Below are positions 44,734 through 53,691 of a DNA stretch of 64,000 nt, one piece after another. Origin of the DNA: Pseudoduganella lurida (GTDB lineage Bacteria > Pseudomonadota > Gammaproteobacteria > Burkholderiales > Burkholderiaceae_D). The stretch is taken from contig NZ_VLLB01000006.1 of assembly GCF_007830455.1 (NCBI RefSeq), forward strand, positions 1-64,000, written 5' to 3'. The notes under the pieces are model-generated. The model saw only the letters and a list, made by a program, of their open reading frames with translations, made no database searches and was not told the origin of the DNA. The position numbers and the translations under genes are program-made. Numbering within the stretch: position 1 is the stretch's first letter; each line of letters begins with the position of its first letter.

Positions 44734-46248
44734 TTACTTCATTTGAGGGAATGCAAATTCCGCGCCAGCGCTGGCAGTGCTGTTGACCGATGCGGGCCAG
44801 CGCTGCATCACGGCCTTGTGGCGCGTGTAGAAGCGCACGCCCTCGGGACCGTAGGCATGGTGGTCGCCGAACAGGCTGCGCTTCCAGCCGCCGAAACTGT
44901 TGAACGCCATCGGTACCGGCAGCGGCACGTTCACCCCCACCATGCCCACTTCGATCTGCCGCACGAACTCGCGCGCCACGCCGCCATCGCGCGTGAAGAT
45001 CGCCACGCCGTTGCCGTATTCGTTGCGGTTGATGAGTTCCACGGCGGTGCCCACGTCCGGCAGCCGCATCACGCACAGCACGGGACCGAAGATCTCTTCC
45101 TTGTAGATGGTCATGTCCTCCGTCACGTGATCGAACAGCGTGCCGCCCACGAAGAAGCCGTTGGGCCGGTCGGCCACCTGGTAGTTGCGGCCATCGACGA
45201 GCAGCTGGGCGCCCTGCTCCACGCCGCTGCCGATCAGGCGCTCGATGCGCCCCTTCGCCGCAAGCGTGACGACAGGACCCATCTCGGCATCGTGCGCCGC
45301 GCCGTCGCGTACTTTCAGTGCAGCCGTGCGCTGTTGCAGTGCGCTCACGAGCTTGTCGCCCGCATCACCGATCGCGACGACGACGGAGATCGCCATGCAG
45401 CGTTCGCCGGCCGAACCAAACGCGGCGCCCATCAATGCATCGACGGCCATCTCCATATCCGCATCGGGCATCACGACCATATGGTTTTTCGCACCGCCCA
45501 GGGCCTGGACGCGCTTGCCGTTGGCACTGCCTTTCGCATAGATGTATTCGGCGATCGGCGTCGAGCCCACGAAGCTGACCGCCTGAACGGACGGGTGTTC
45601 CAGCAAGGCGTCGACCACCAGCTTGTCGCCCTGGACCACGTTGAACACGCCGTCCGGCAGGCCCGCCTGCTTCAGCAACTGCGCATGCAGCAGCGCCGGC
45701 GACGGATCGCGTTCGGAGGGTTTCAGGATGAAGGTATTGCCGCAGGCGAGCGCCACGGGGAACATCCACATCGGCACCATCACGGGGAAGTTGAACGGCG
45801 TGATGCCGGCCACGACGCCGAGCGGCTGGCGCATCGACCACGCATCGATGCCGCGCGCGATCTGGTCGGTGAATTCGCCTTTGAGCAGTTGCGGAATGCC
45901 GAGCGCGAACTCGACGACTTCGATGCCGCGCGCCACCTCACCGCGCGCATCGGCCAGCGTCTTGCCGTGCTCACGGGTCAGCATGGCCGCGAATTCCTCC
46001 GTGTGGTCCTGGCACAGTTGCAGGTACTTTGCCAGCACGCGGGCACGGCCCAGCGGCGGCGTGTTGGCCCAGGCAGCAAAGGCTTCCCTGGCGGCGCGTG
46101 CGGCGGCATCCACTTCTTCCGCCGTACCCAGCGCCACGCGGGCCACCGGTTCGCCGAGGGCGGGGTTGAAGACATCGGCGTAGCGGCCGCTCGTGGTATC
46201 GGACTTGGCGCCGTTGATGAAGTGGGTGATGGTGTCCAGGGTGCTCAT
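44734..46248 (-). CDS. mmsA: CoA-acylating (methyl)malonate-semialdehyde dehydrogenase
   Basis: A 504-residue aldehyde dehydrogenase that oxidises malonate or methylmalonate semialdehyde to acetyl- or propionyl-CoA. The catalytic cysteine lies in FGSAGERCMAIS, with PFNFPVMVPMWMFPVALACG and GEVARGIEVVEF typical of MmsA. In this cluster it finishes uracil and thymine breakdown after transamination of beta-alanine or 3-aminoisobutyrate. Confidence 0.95.
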   Translation of the reverse strand: MSTLDTITHFINGAKSDTTSGRYADVFNPALGEPVARVALGTAEEVDAAARAAREAFAAWANTPPLGRARVLAKYLQLCQDHTEEFAAMLTREHGKTLADARGEVARGIEVVEFALGIPQLLKGEFTDQIARGIDAWSMRQPLGVVAGITPFNFPVMVPMWMFPVALACGNTFILKPSERDPSPALLHAQLLKQAGLPDGVFNVVQGDKLVVDALLEHPSVQAVSFVGSTPIAEYIYAKGSANGKRVQALGGAKNHMVVMPDADMEMAVDALMGAAFGSAGERCMAISVVVAIGDAGDKLVSALQQRTAALKVRDGAAHDAEMGPVVTLAAKGRIERLIGSGVEQGAQLLVDGRNYQVADRPNGFFVGGTLFDHVTEDMTIYKEEIFGPVLCVMRLPDVGTAVELINRNEYGNGVAIFTRDGGVAREFVRQIEVGMVGVNVPLPVPMAFNSFGGWKRSLFGDHHAYGPEGVRFYTRHKAVMQRWPASVNSTASAGAEFAFPQMK

Positions 46249-46633
46249 GGGTGCCTCGGTTGGTGATCCTGCGTTGTGATGATGTGGGCAATGGCCCGTG
46301 GCGGTGGCGCCACGGGGTCTGGCTCCGCCACTGTTTGCCTGCGCTGTTACACGTTGCCTGTGCTGCGGTGCCTGACCCCAGCTTTTACTTCGCGCTCCTG
46401 CACCGCGCGAACTTGCGTTGAAGGCTGGGGTCAGGCACCGCGGCCACTGCCGCCGACTTCGGTCAAGCACGTTGCCGGCGGAGCCAGACCCCGGCTGCTC
46501 TACGGTCCTCGCCCAAAGGCTGGGGTCAGGCACCGCAGCCACTGCCGCCGACTTCGGTCAAGCACGTTGCCAGCGGAGCCAGACCCCGGCGGATCCACCG
46601 CTGCGACTCATTCCGGCGAATCCGCCGCTGCGG
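46249..46633. other. Repeat-rich spacer without gene
   Basis: About 385 bases filled with GGGGTCTGGCTCC/GGGGTCAGGCACC-type repeats in both orientations, including the tandem pair at 46421-46590. I see no coding potential. Confidence 0.7.
46421..46590. repeat. Tandem pair of ~75-bp repeats, 95-bp period
   Basis: AAGGCTGGGGTCAGGCACCG starts at 46421 and again at 46516. The two copies are nearly identical through GCACGTTGCC(G/A)GCGGAGCC and end in AGACCCCGGC. Each runs from a GGGGTCAGGCACC end to a CCAGACCCC end. Confidence 0.85.
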
Positions 46634-47950
46634 TTAATCCAGCCCCTTCAACACCTTGGCCAGCTTGCCGAACAGCTCGTCGATATGCTGTTTCTCGAAC
46701 ACCAGCGGGGGAGACAGCGCGATGATGTCGCCCGTCACGCGGATCAGCACCCCGTCGGCAAACGCCTGCTTGAACGCGGCATAGGCACGCGCGCCGGGCT
46801 TGCCGGGAATCGATGCGAGCTCGATGCCGGCGATCAGGCCGATCACGCGCAGGTCGATCACGTGCGGCAAGTCCTTCAGCGAATACACCGCGTCGGCCCA
46901 GTAGTCCTGCAGGCCTTTCGCATGGCCGAGGATGTCCTGTTCCTCGAACACTTCCAGCGTGGCGAGCGAGGCCGCGCAGGCCAGCGGGTGGCCGGAGTAC
47001 GTGTAGCCGTGGAACAGCTCGATGCCGGCCGGCGCATCCAGGAACGCGTCGTGCAGGAAGGCCTTGGTGAACACGGCGCCCATCGGCACGGTGCCATTGG
47101 TGAGGCCCTTGGCGGTCGTCATCATGTCCGGCTCGACGTCGAAGTAGTCGGCGGCGAACGGCGTGGTCATGCGGCCGAAGCCGGTGATCACTTCATCGAA
47201 GATCAGCAGGATGCCGTGCTTCGTGCACAGCTCGCGCAGCCGCTTCAGGTAGCCCTTCGGCGGAACCAGCACGCCGGTGGAGCCGGCGACGGGTTCCACG
47301 ATCACGGCGGCGATCATGGACGCATCGTGCAGCGTGACGAGGCGCTCCAGTTCATCGGCCAGGTGCGCGCCGTATTCCGGCTCGCCGCGCGTGAAGGCAT
47401 TCTTCTCCAGGTTGTGCGTGTGCGGCAGGTGATCGACACCGGGCAGCAGCGGGCCATACGGCTTGCGGTTCGCGGCGATGCCGCCGACGGAAATGCCGCC
47501 GAAGCCCACGCCGTGGTACCCGCGTTCGCGGCCGATCAGCCGGGTACGCGAGCCCTCGCCCCGTGCGCGGTGGTAGGCCAGCGCGATCTTCAGCGCCGTG
47601 TCCACTGCCTCGGAACCGGAGTTCGTGTAGAACACGTGGCCGTAGCGGTGATTGGTGTAGGCCATCAGCTTGTCGGCCAGTTCGAACGCGGCCGGGTGGC
47701 CCATCTGGAAGGTGGGCGCGAAATCGAGCTGCCCCACCATCTCGCGCACGGCCGCCACGATCTTCGGCTGCGCGTGGCCGCAAGGGACGCACCACAGGCC
47801 CGCGGTGCCATCGAGGATGGCATTGCCGTCGACGTCCCGGTAATGCACGCCGGCCGCGGAGACCAGCAGCCGCGGGCTCGCCTTGAAATCGCGGTTGTTC
47901 GTGAAGGGCATCCAGAACGATGCCAGGGAGTCGGGACGGGTTTCGTTCAT
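46634..47950 (-). CDS. Class III aminotransferase, beta-alanine:pyruvate type
   Basis: A PLP enzyme of 438 residues, most like omega-amino acid:pyruvate aminotransferases. Segments include FWMPFTNNRDFKASPRLL, FYTNSGSEAVDTALKIA, LLIFDEVITGFGRMT and the Schiff-base lysine region TTAKGLTNGTVPMG. In context it converts beta-alanine to malonate semialdehyde, the MmsA substrate. It is divergent from the MocR regulator gene. Strict substrate choice (beta-alanine, taurine, putrescine) cannot be read from sequence. Confidence 0.9.
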   Translation of the reverse strand: MNETRPDSLASFWMPFTNNRDFKASPRLLVSAAGVHYRDVDGNAILDGTAGLWCVPCGHAQPKIVAAVREMVGQLDFAPTFQMGHPAAFELADKLMAYTNHRYGHVFYTNSGSEAVDTALKIALAYHRARGEGSRTRLIGRERGYHGVGFGGISVGGIAANRKPYGPLLPGVDHLPHTHNLEKNAFTRGEPEYGAHLADELERLVTLHDASMIAAVIVEPVAGSTGVLVPPKGYLKRLRELCTKHGILLIFDEVITGFGRMTTPFAADYFDVEPDMMTTAKGLTNGTVPMGAVFTKAFLHDAFLDAPAGIELFHGYTYSGHPLACAASLATLEVFEEQDILGHAKGLQDYWADAVYSLKDLPHVIDLRVIGLIAGIELASIPGKPGARAYAAFKQAFADGVLIRVTGDIIALSPPLVFEKQHIDELFGKLAKVLKGLD

Positions 47951-48143
47951 GTGGTCTCCAGTGGGGCGGGTCGGGCTGCAGCTGCCCGTGAATTTGTTTG
48001 CCGATGCCAGTCGATTCTTTACCAGTTGGCAAAACCTTGATGCAATAATAGACACGCCACCCGCGCTGGCACAGATACACAATCGCGAAAGCGCTCCAAC
48101 CGTACAGGTCTTAAAACCACTACAGTTTGACGGGGAAGGTCCG

Positions 48144-49625
48144 ATGGCAGTCAGCCGCAACATTGCGCAAGATCAAAACGCAGAAGCATCAAAAAGAGTT
48201 GTTTCGTGGCCGGTCATCCCGATTTCCCGGGCGGACAAGGGCAGTCTCGTGGAAAAGATCGTGACGGTTCTCACCGGCATGATTTCGGGAAAGGAATTGC
48301 GGATCGGTGCAAAAATGCCCTCCGTGCGGCAGTTCGCGAAGTGTAATGGCGTGAGTACCTTTACAGTTGTCGAGGCCTACGACCGGCTCGTCACGCTCGG
48401 CCTGCTGTCCTCGCGGCGCGGTTCCGGCTACTACGTGGCCCGCCAGGACGTGCCCTCGCAACTGCCGCCCGCCGCCGCCGCGGGACCCGTCACGATGGAT
48501 GCGCTGACCTCCGACCTGTACTCAGGCATGTCCGATGCGCTGCCCGTGGGCGCCGGCTGGCTGCCGCCCGAATGGTATGGCGACGATACGATCCTGGATG
48601 CCGTACGCCACGCGATGCGCATCCCCGCCAACCGCCTGCGCGGCTACGGCCATCCGCTGGGGTTTCCGGCGCTGCGCCAGCACCTGGCCAGCACGCTCTC
48701 CGAAGAGCTGTTCCCCGTCGAGCCGGACCAGGTGCTGCTCACGCATGGCGCCACGCACGCGTTCGACCTGGTGCTGCGCACGCTGACGCGGCCGGGCGAC
48801 ACGGTGCTGGTCGAGGACCCCGGCTACAGCAACCTGCTCTCGCTCATCCGGCATCATGGCTGCAACGCGGTCGGCATCCCGCGCGGCGACGCGGGCCTGG
48901 ACCTGGACGTGCTGGCCGAACTGGCCCGCGAGCGCCAGCCGAAGCTCATGTTCGTCAACACGGTGCTGCAGAATCCCCTCGGCACGTCGCTGTCGCAGGC
49001 GCAGGCGCACCGGCTGCTGGCGCTGGCCGAGCAGCACGACTTCTGGCTGGTGGAAGACGATATCTACCGCGAACTGGCCGGCAAGGGCGAAGCGTCGCTG
49101 GCGGCGATGGATGGGCTGCGCCGCGTGATCCGTGTCGGCAGTTTTTCCAAGACGCTGTCGCCGGTGCTGCGCGTGGGCTCGATCTGCGCCTCCGCCTCGC
49201 TGCTGCCGGAACTGGTGCGCGTGAAGATGCTGACGGGGCTGACGACCTCGGAGGTGAACGAACGCGCGGTCTACCACGCCGTGACGGCCCGCCCCTACCG
49301 CCGCACCGTGGAGAAGCTGGTGGCGCAGCTGGAAGCGGGCCGCGAGCGCAGCATCGATGCGCTGGCCGAAGCGGGCCTGCAGCCGGTGGCGCGGCCCCGG
49401 GGCGGCATGTTCGTCAGCGCCGGCTGGCCGGTGGCGCCCTCGCCTGCCTTCAACGCGCGCGCCATCGCGGACCAGGCGCTGCGTGCCGGCATCCTGCTGT
49501 CGCCGGACGAATTCTTCCTGCTGCGCGACAGCGCCAGCGTGTGGTTCCGCTTCAACGTGGCGTTCGCCCACGAAGCGGTGCTGCGCAACTTCCTGCGCAC
49601 CGTCTGGAGAGACCATGGCCAGTGA
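48144..49625 (+). CDS. MocR-type GntR regulator with aminotransferase domain
   Basis: A 493-residue PLP-dependent transcription regulator. The N-terminal winged helix (about 25-95) has GAKMPSVRQFAKCNGVSTFT. A fold-type I aminotransferase-like domain (about 120-490) follows, with K336 in VGSFSKTLSP as the likely PLP lysine. ATG 48144 follows GGGGAAGG; the frame is open from 47883 but that extension overlaps the divergent gene. Placement suggests it senses beta-alanine or a related amine and controls the divergent aminotransferase gene. Upstream CCGTACAG and CACTACAG boxes (about 48098 and 48118) are possible sites. Confidence 0.9.
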   Translation: MAVSRNIAQDQNAEASKRVVSWPVIPISRADKGSLVEKIVTVLTGMISGKELRIGAKMPSVRQFAKCNGVSTFTVVEAYDRLVTLGLLSSRRGSGYYVARQDVPSQLPPAAAAGPVTMDALTSDLYSGMSDALPVGAGWLPPEWYGDDTILDAVRHAMRIPANRLRGYGHPLGFPALRQHLASTLSEELFPVEPDQVLLTHGATHAFDLVLRTLTRPGDTVLVEDPGYSNLLSLIRHHGCNAVGIPRGDAGLDLDVLAELARERQPKLMFVNTVLQNPLGTSLSQAQAHRLLALAEQHDFWLVEDDIYRELAGKGEASLAAMDGLRRVIRVGSFSKTLSPVLRVGSICASASLLPELVRVKMLTGLTTSEVNERAVYHAVTARPYRRTVEKLVAQLEAGRERSIDALAEAGLQPVARPRGGMFVSAGWPVAPSPAFNARAIADQALRAGILLSPDEFFLLRDSASVWFRFNVAFAHEAVLRNFLRTVWRDHGQ

Positions 49626-50259
49626 CACCCCCACCCGCCGCGTGCTGAACCGCAGCCGGCTGGAAGCGGACATCGCCGCCGTTGCCGTGCGCGTGTTCGC
49701 CGAATGCGGCTACGAAGGCGCCTCGGTCGCCACGATCGCGGAAGCCGCCGGCCTGTCGAAGCAGAACCTGATGTACTACTTCCCCACCAAGCAGGAGCTG
49801 TATCAGCGCGTGCTGGACGATGTGCTGGACGACTGGCTGGCGCGCATGTCCAGCCTGGCCGAGGCGGACGAGGACTCGGTGCCGGGCGACGTGCTGCGCG
49901 CCTACGTGCAGGCGAAGCTGCGTTTCTCGCGCGAGCAGCCGTATGCGTCGCGCGTGTATGCGATGGAGGTGATCGGCGGCGCGCAGCTGTACGGTGAACA
50001 GATCCGCGCGCGCGTGGTGCCGGTGCTGAAGCGGGATATCGACGTGTTCGAGCGGTGGATCGCGGCGGGCCGCATCGCGCCCGTCGATGCCACGCACCTG
50101 CTGTTCGCCATCTGGGCGATGACGCAGTCGTATGCGGACTTTTCGGCGCAGATGGGACTGGTGCTGGGCCGCCGCCAGCTGACCCGCCGCGATTTCGACG
50201 CGGCCGAGGAGACCATCGTGCGGATGGTGCTGGCGGCGGTGCGGATGCCGGGGAGCTGA
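49615..50259 (+). CDS. TetR family regulator, RutR-like
   Basis: A 214-residue TetR repressor. The helix-turn-helix region (about 25-65) reads GASVATIAEAAGLSKQNLMYYF followed by PTKQELYQRVLDDVLDDW, the exact style of RutR, which responds to uracil or thymine. The C-terminal ligand domain includes QSYADFSAQM. It overlaps the MocR gene by 11 bases. A role in pyrimidine control is inferred from similarity and location. Confidence 0.88.
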   Translation: MASDTPTRRVLNRSRLEADIAAVAVRVFAECGYEGASVATIAEAAGLSKQNLMYYFPTKQELYQRVLDDVLDDWLARMSSLAEADEDSVPGDVLRAYVQAKLRFSREQPYASRVYAMEVIGGAQLYGEQIRARVVPVLKRDIDVFERWIAAGRIAPVDATHLLFAIWAMTQSYADFSAQMGLVLGRRQLTRRDFDAAEETIVRMVLAAVRMPGS

Positions 50260-50296
50260 CGTCCCCTGCCTTCCGGATCCGATGTCGTTACAACGA

Positions 50297-51346
50297 TCAG
50301 ATGTCTTTACGGCGGCGGCGCAGCTGCAGGCCGCCCAGCACGGCCAGGCCGGCGGCGAACAGCGCCAGGCTGCCTGGTTCCGGTACCGCCGAAACCGGCG
50401 GCAGGTAGCCCGTGAACGGCTGCAGGTGGATTTCGCCGGCGCCCTGCGCCAGTTCCTTGACGAACACGCCGCCTTCCAGGTTCTGCGAGTTGCTCAGGTA
50501 GGCATCGGTGGCCAGGATCGCGCCGCCGAACTGGGCGGTGATGTTCAGGCTGGTCGCTTCGTAGAAGTTCCAGATCGCCTTGCTGCCGATCGCCTGCGCG
50601 CTGCCGCCCAGGAAGTTGGCGCCGATCGAGGCGGTCGTCACGTCGGTATTGAAGATCACGGTGCTGGCGCCGTTCAGGTTGAACTGGAACTCGCCCAGCC
50701 TGAACAGCGATTCGTCGATGGCGGTCAGGTCGAACACGGCCACGCCGCTGCCGTTGGCCACCGCGTTGAACGTGGCCTTGTTGCCGCTGACGGCCACGCT
50801 GCTGCCGGTGGACGACAATTTCGACAGCGACGTGGACAGGCCATTGAGCACCTGCGAGAAGTCGGTCGTTTGTGCCGCCTGCACGCCGGACAGGGCGGTG
50901 GCGACCGTCGCGCTCATCACGCCGCCGTTGGTCTGGCCACCCGAAAAGCCGCCGGCCGCGTACATGGCGCCGTTGAAGTTGGTGTTCGACGCCGCGCCCG
51001 CCACATACGAAGCGCCCGCATTGACGGTGGAGTTGGACATGGCACCGCCCACCACGGCGCCGCCGCCGTTCACCTTGACGTTGCTGACCGAGCCGGCCGC
51101 CGTCAGGCCTGCATATGCCGAAGCCGGCGTCGACGACCAGTGGCCACCGAATTCGCCGCCCGACACGGCGCCGCCTGCCCATGTGCGGCCGTCGATGTGC
51201 GACTGCGAATGGATGTTCGTGAGGGACACCACGTTGAACTGGTTCAGTACTTCCGTGGCCGTCAGCGGCGAGATGGCGGCGGCGTGGGCAGGGACGGAAG
51301 CGAAGGCGGTGGCCAAGAAGGCCGCGGTCAGGCTGGTGCGGAACAT
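50297..51346 (-). CDS. Choice-of-anchor A PEP-CTERM protein
   Basis: An exported 349-residue protein with a signal peptide (about 1-23). The middle is Gly/Ser/Ala/Asn-rich with short repeats (SNVKVNGGGAVVGGAM, NSTVNAGASYVAGAA), typical of the choice-of-anchor A family. The C terminus carries VPEPGSLALF, a hydrophobic helix and RRRRKDI, the PEP-CTERM sorting signal. An exosortase encoded elsewhere should process it to the surface or an exopolysaccharide matrix. A TTGACT stretch near 51460 on the minus strand may belong to its promoter. Confidence 0.92.
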   Translation of the reverse strand: MFRTSLTAAFLATAFASVPAHAAAISPLTATEVLNQFNVVSLTNIHSQSHIDGRTWAGGAVSGGEFGGHWSSTPASAYAGLTAAGSVSNVKVNGGGAVVGGAMSNSTVNAGASYVAGAASNTNFNGAMYAAGGFSGGQTNGGVMSATVATALSGVQAAQTTDFSQVLNGLSTSLSKLSSTGSSVAVSGNKATFNAVANGSGVAVFDLTAIDESLFRLGEFQFNLNGASTVIFNTDVTTASIGANFLGGSAQAIGSKAIWNFYEATSLNITAQFGGAILATDAYLSNSQNLEGGVFVKELAQGAGEIHLQPFTGYLPPVSAVPEPGSLALFAAGLAVLGGLQLRRRRKDI

Positions 51347-51618
51347 GGTTTCCTTTCGCGGCTTGGCCGCAGCATGGGTTGTACGTTGGATGATTGCAGG
51401 TTGAATAACTAAGCTTTCCTATAGGATAGCATAATTGCATGTTTATTTGCACCAAGTCAAATTCCTAATGGAAAATCCAGCATGTTTCTTGCGCCGTCGC
51501 CACACCACTCGTCCGCCGCCGATGCAAGTCGCCCCCGCGAATGCCCCATTCGTCGGATCGCCATTTGCATGGGCCCGGCGCGCCGCTACAGTGGCATCAT
51601 CACAACGAGGAGGACACG

Positions 51619-51900
51619 ATGAAAACCATCAACAAGACTTTCATGGAATCGGTCGGTGAAGCGGCGGACGAACTGGCGCGCATCGTGCGCCATGCCGCGC
51701 GGCGCATCAACCGCATGCCGTGGCCCGGCCTGCTGGCGCTGTGCGTGCTGCTGGCGCTGTTCGTGACGGTGCTGCCGCTGGCGCTGACGCTGTTCGTGGT
51801 GCTGCTGCTGGTGAAGCTGGTGGCGGGCGCGCTCGGCTGGTCGCACTACCAGCGCCGCCACCGTCCCGTGGCACCGGCGGCCGACACGCGCGCAGAATGA
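51619..51900 (+). CDS. Small membrane protein beside LytS-type kinase
   Basis: A 93-residue hypothetical protein. AGGAGGA just upstream fixes ATG 51619. After an amphipathic N-terminal helix (about 1-33), residues 36-68 are strongly hydrophobic (LLALCVLLALFVTVLPLAL), giving one or two membrane helices. A basic tail follows. It precedes the sensor kinase gene by 39 bases, so it may be part of that operon as an accessory sensor (inference). Confidence 0.7.
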   Translation: MKTINKTFMESVGEAADELARIVRHAARRINRMPWPGLLALCVLLALFVTVLPLALTLFVVLLLVKLVAGALGWSHYQRRHRPVAPAADTRAE

Positions 51901-51939
51901 TGCAGAAAACGGGCGACTGATGAACCGGGCGGAGCGGCG

Positions 51940-52854
51940 ATGAAGGCAGCAATGGGAGGCGGCGCGCGCAGCGCACTGGCATTCGTGCGGGACCTGGGCG
52001 ACACGGCCAGCACCCTGTGGTGGCAGTTCTTCGACTGGCTGGCGCAGGTGCCGTTCCGCCAGCTCTCCATCATGTGGGTGCTGGCGCTGCTGCTGGCCTG
52101 CACGCCGGTGGTGATGCCGCACCAGGCGTTCGCCTTCATCGTCATTTCCTTCGGCCTGAAGGTGCTGGCGGGCGGCAAGCGCAAGGCCGAGCTGCAGGCA
52201 CGCGACGCCAGCGCGCAGGCCGGCACGGAAGGCCTGGAGCGCCGCCTGGTGGAAGCGCAGATGGCCGCGCTGCAGGCGCAGGTGGAGCCGCACTTCCTGT
52301 TCAACACGCTGGCACTGATCGGCCAGCTGATCGAGACGGACCCGCCGCAGGCCGCGCGCATCCACCAGCACCTGATCGACTACCTGCGCTCGACGCTGCC
52401 GCAGATGCGCGCCCGTGGCAACGGCACGCTGGCACGGCAGATCGCGCTGTCCCGCTCCTACCTCGCCATCATGCAGGCGCGCATGAAGACGCGGCTGGCC
52501 GTGTCGATCGACGTGCCGCCGGAACTGGCCAGCGCCACGTTCCCGCCGATGACGCTGCAGATCCTGATCGAGAACGCCATCAAGCACGGCCTGGAGCCGA
52601 AGATCGAGGGCGGCCGCATCGACATCCGCGCGTTCGTGGACGGCGCCGTACTGCAGGTGGACGTGCAGGACGACGGCGTGGGCTTCTCGCGCTACGCCGG
52701 CGACGGCATCGGCCTGGCCAATGTGCGCGAGCGCCTGAGGCTCGTCTACGGCACGCGCGCCGCACTGCTGATCGAAACGCCGGCCGAAGGCGGCTGCAAG
52801 GCGTCCGTGCGGGTGCCCTATGCGCCGGACATCTTCATGGAGCAAGCGGCATGA
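51940..52854 (+). CDS. LytS/YehU-type sensor histidine kinase
   Basis: A 304-residue inner-membrane kinase of the His_kinase family. Two membrane helices (about 42-60 and 62-78) replace a large sensor domain. The phospho-acceptor is H118 in QVEPHFLFNTL. The ATPase region shows LQILIENAIKHGLEP and GIGLANVRERLRL. Its stop overlaps the start of the LytTR regulator (ATGA). The short periplasmic part suggests it senses membrane state or a partner protein. Confidence 0.9.
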   Translation: MKAAMGGGARSALAFVRDLGDTASTLWWQFFDWLAQVPFRQLSIMWVLALLLACTPVVMPHQAFAFIVISFGLKVLAGGKRKAELQARDASAQAGTEGLERRLVEAQMAALQAQVEPHFLFNTLALIGQLIETDPPQAARIHQHLIDYLRSTLPQMRARGNGTLARQIALSRSYLAIMQARMKTRLAVSIDVPPELASATFPPMTLQILIENAIKHGLEPKIEGGRIDIRAFVDGAVLQVDVQDDGVGFSRYAGDGIGLANVRERLRLVYGTRAALLIETPAEGGCKASVRVPYAPDIFMEQAA

Positions 52855-53621
52855 GCACGCCCGCCACGGCACTGATCGCGGACGACGAGGAACCGATGCG
52901 CGCCATGCTGCGCGCGCGGCTGCTGGAATGCTGGCCCGAACTGCAGATCGTGGCCGAAGCCCAAAATGGACTGGAAGCCATTGCGCTGGCCGGCCAGCAC
53001 CGGCCCGACATCGTCTTCCTCGACATCCGCATGCCCGGCCTGTCCGGCATCGAGGCCGCGCGCATGCTGTTCGACCGGTGCCACATCGTGTTCGTGACGG
53101 CCTACGACCAGTACGCGATCGAGGCCTTCGAACAGGGCGCGCTGGATTATCTGCTGAAACCGGTGGGCGGCGAGCGGCTGCGCACCACCTGCGCGCGTCT
53201 GAAAACGCACCTGGCCCAGCACCGCGGCGAGCATCCCGACATTGCCGGCCAGCTGGCGCGCCTGCTCGACCAGCGCGACAAGGCCGGCCGCCGCGAGTAC
53301 CTGCACTGGGTGCAGGCCCAGGTGGGCAACAGCCTGCGCATGATCAGCACGCGCGAGATCCTGTTCTTCCGCGCCGACGACAAGTACACGCGCGTGCAGA
53401 CGGCGGCGGGCGAAGTGCTGATCCGCAAGACGCTGAAGGAACTGGCGGACGAACTGGATCCGGACGAGTTCTGGCGCATCCACCGCTCGACGCTGGTGCG
53501 CGTGGACGCGATCGCCGAAGTGACGCGCGACCTGCGCGGCCGCCAGATGGTGCGGGTGAAGAATTTCCACGAGGAGCTGGAGGTCAGCCGCGGCAATACG
53601 CACCTGTTCCAGCAGATGTGA
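52851..53621 (+). CDS. LytTR response regulator
   Basis: A 256-residue AlgR/LytR-type regulator. The receiver has D58 (IVFLDIRMPG) and K103 (YLLKPVGG). The LytTR DNA-binding domain (about 150-253) shows REILFFRADDKYTRVQ, EFWRIHRSTLVRVDAI and RGNTHLFQQM. Paired with the kinase just upstream. Targets are unknown; the small membrane gene and the divergent PEP-CTERM gene are the nearest candidates. Confidence 0.92.
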   Translation: MSTPATALIADDEEPMRAMLRARLLECWPELQIVAEAQNGLEAIALAGQHRPDIVFLDIRMPGLSGIEAARMLFDRCHIVFVTAYDQYAIEAFEQGALDYLLKPVGGERLRTTCARLKTHLAQHRGEHPDIAGQLARLLDQRDKAGRREYLHWVQAQVGNSLRMISTREILFFRADDKYTRVQTAAGEVLIRKTLKELADELDPDEFWRIHRSTLVRVDAIAEVTRDLRGRQMVRVKNFHEELEVSRGNTHLFQQM

Positions 53622-53645
53622 CCTGGTAAACACCACAAAAAAAAA

Positions 53646-53664
53646 CGGGGCCACGAAGGCCCCG
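53646..53664. terminator. Bidirectional terminator
   Basis: CGGGGCC/GGCCCCG stem with five-base loop, a run of nine A on the left and CTTTT on the right. It sits between the LytTR gene and the convergent receptor gene and can serve both. Confidence 0.9.
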
Positions 53665-53691
53665 CTTTTGCCTGCGACATTCAAACGAGCG

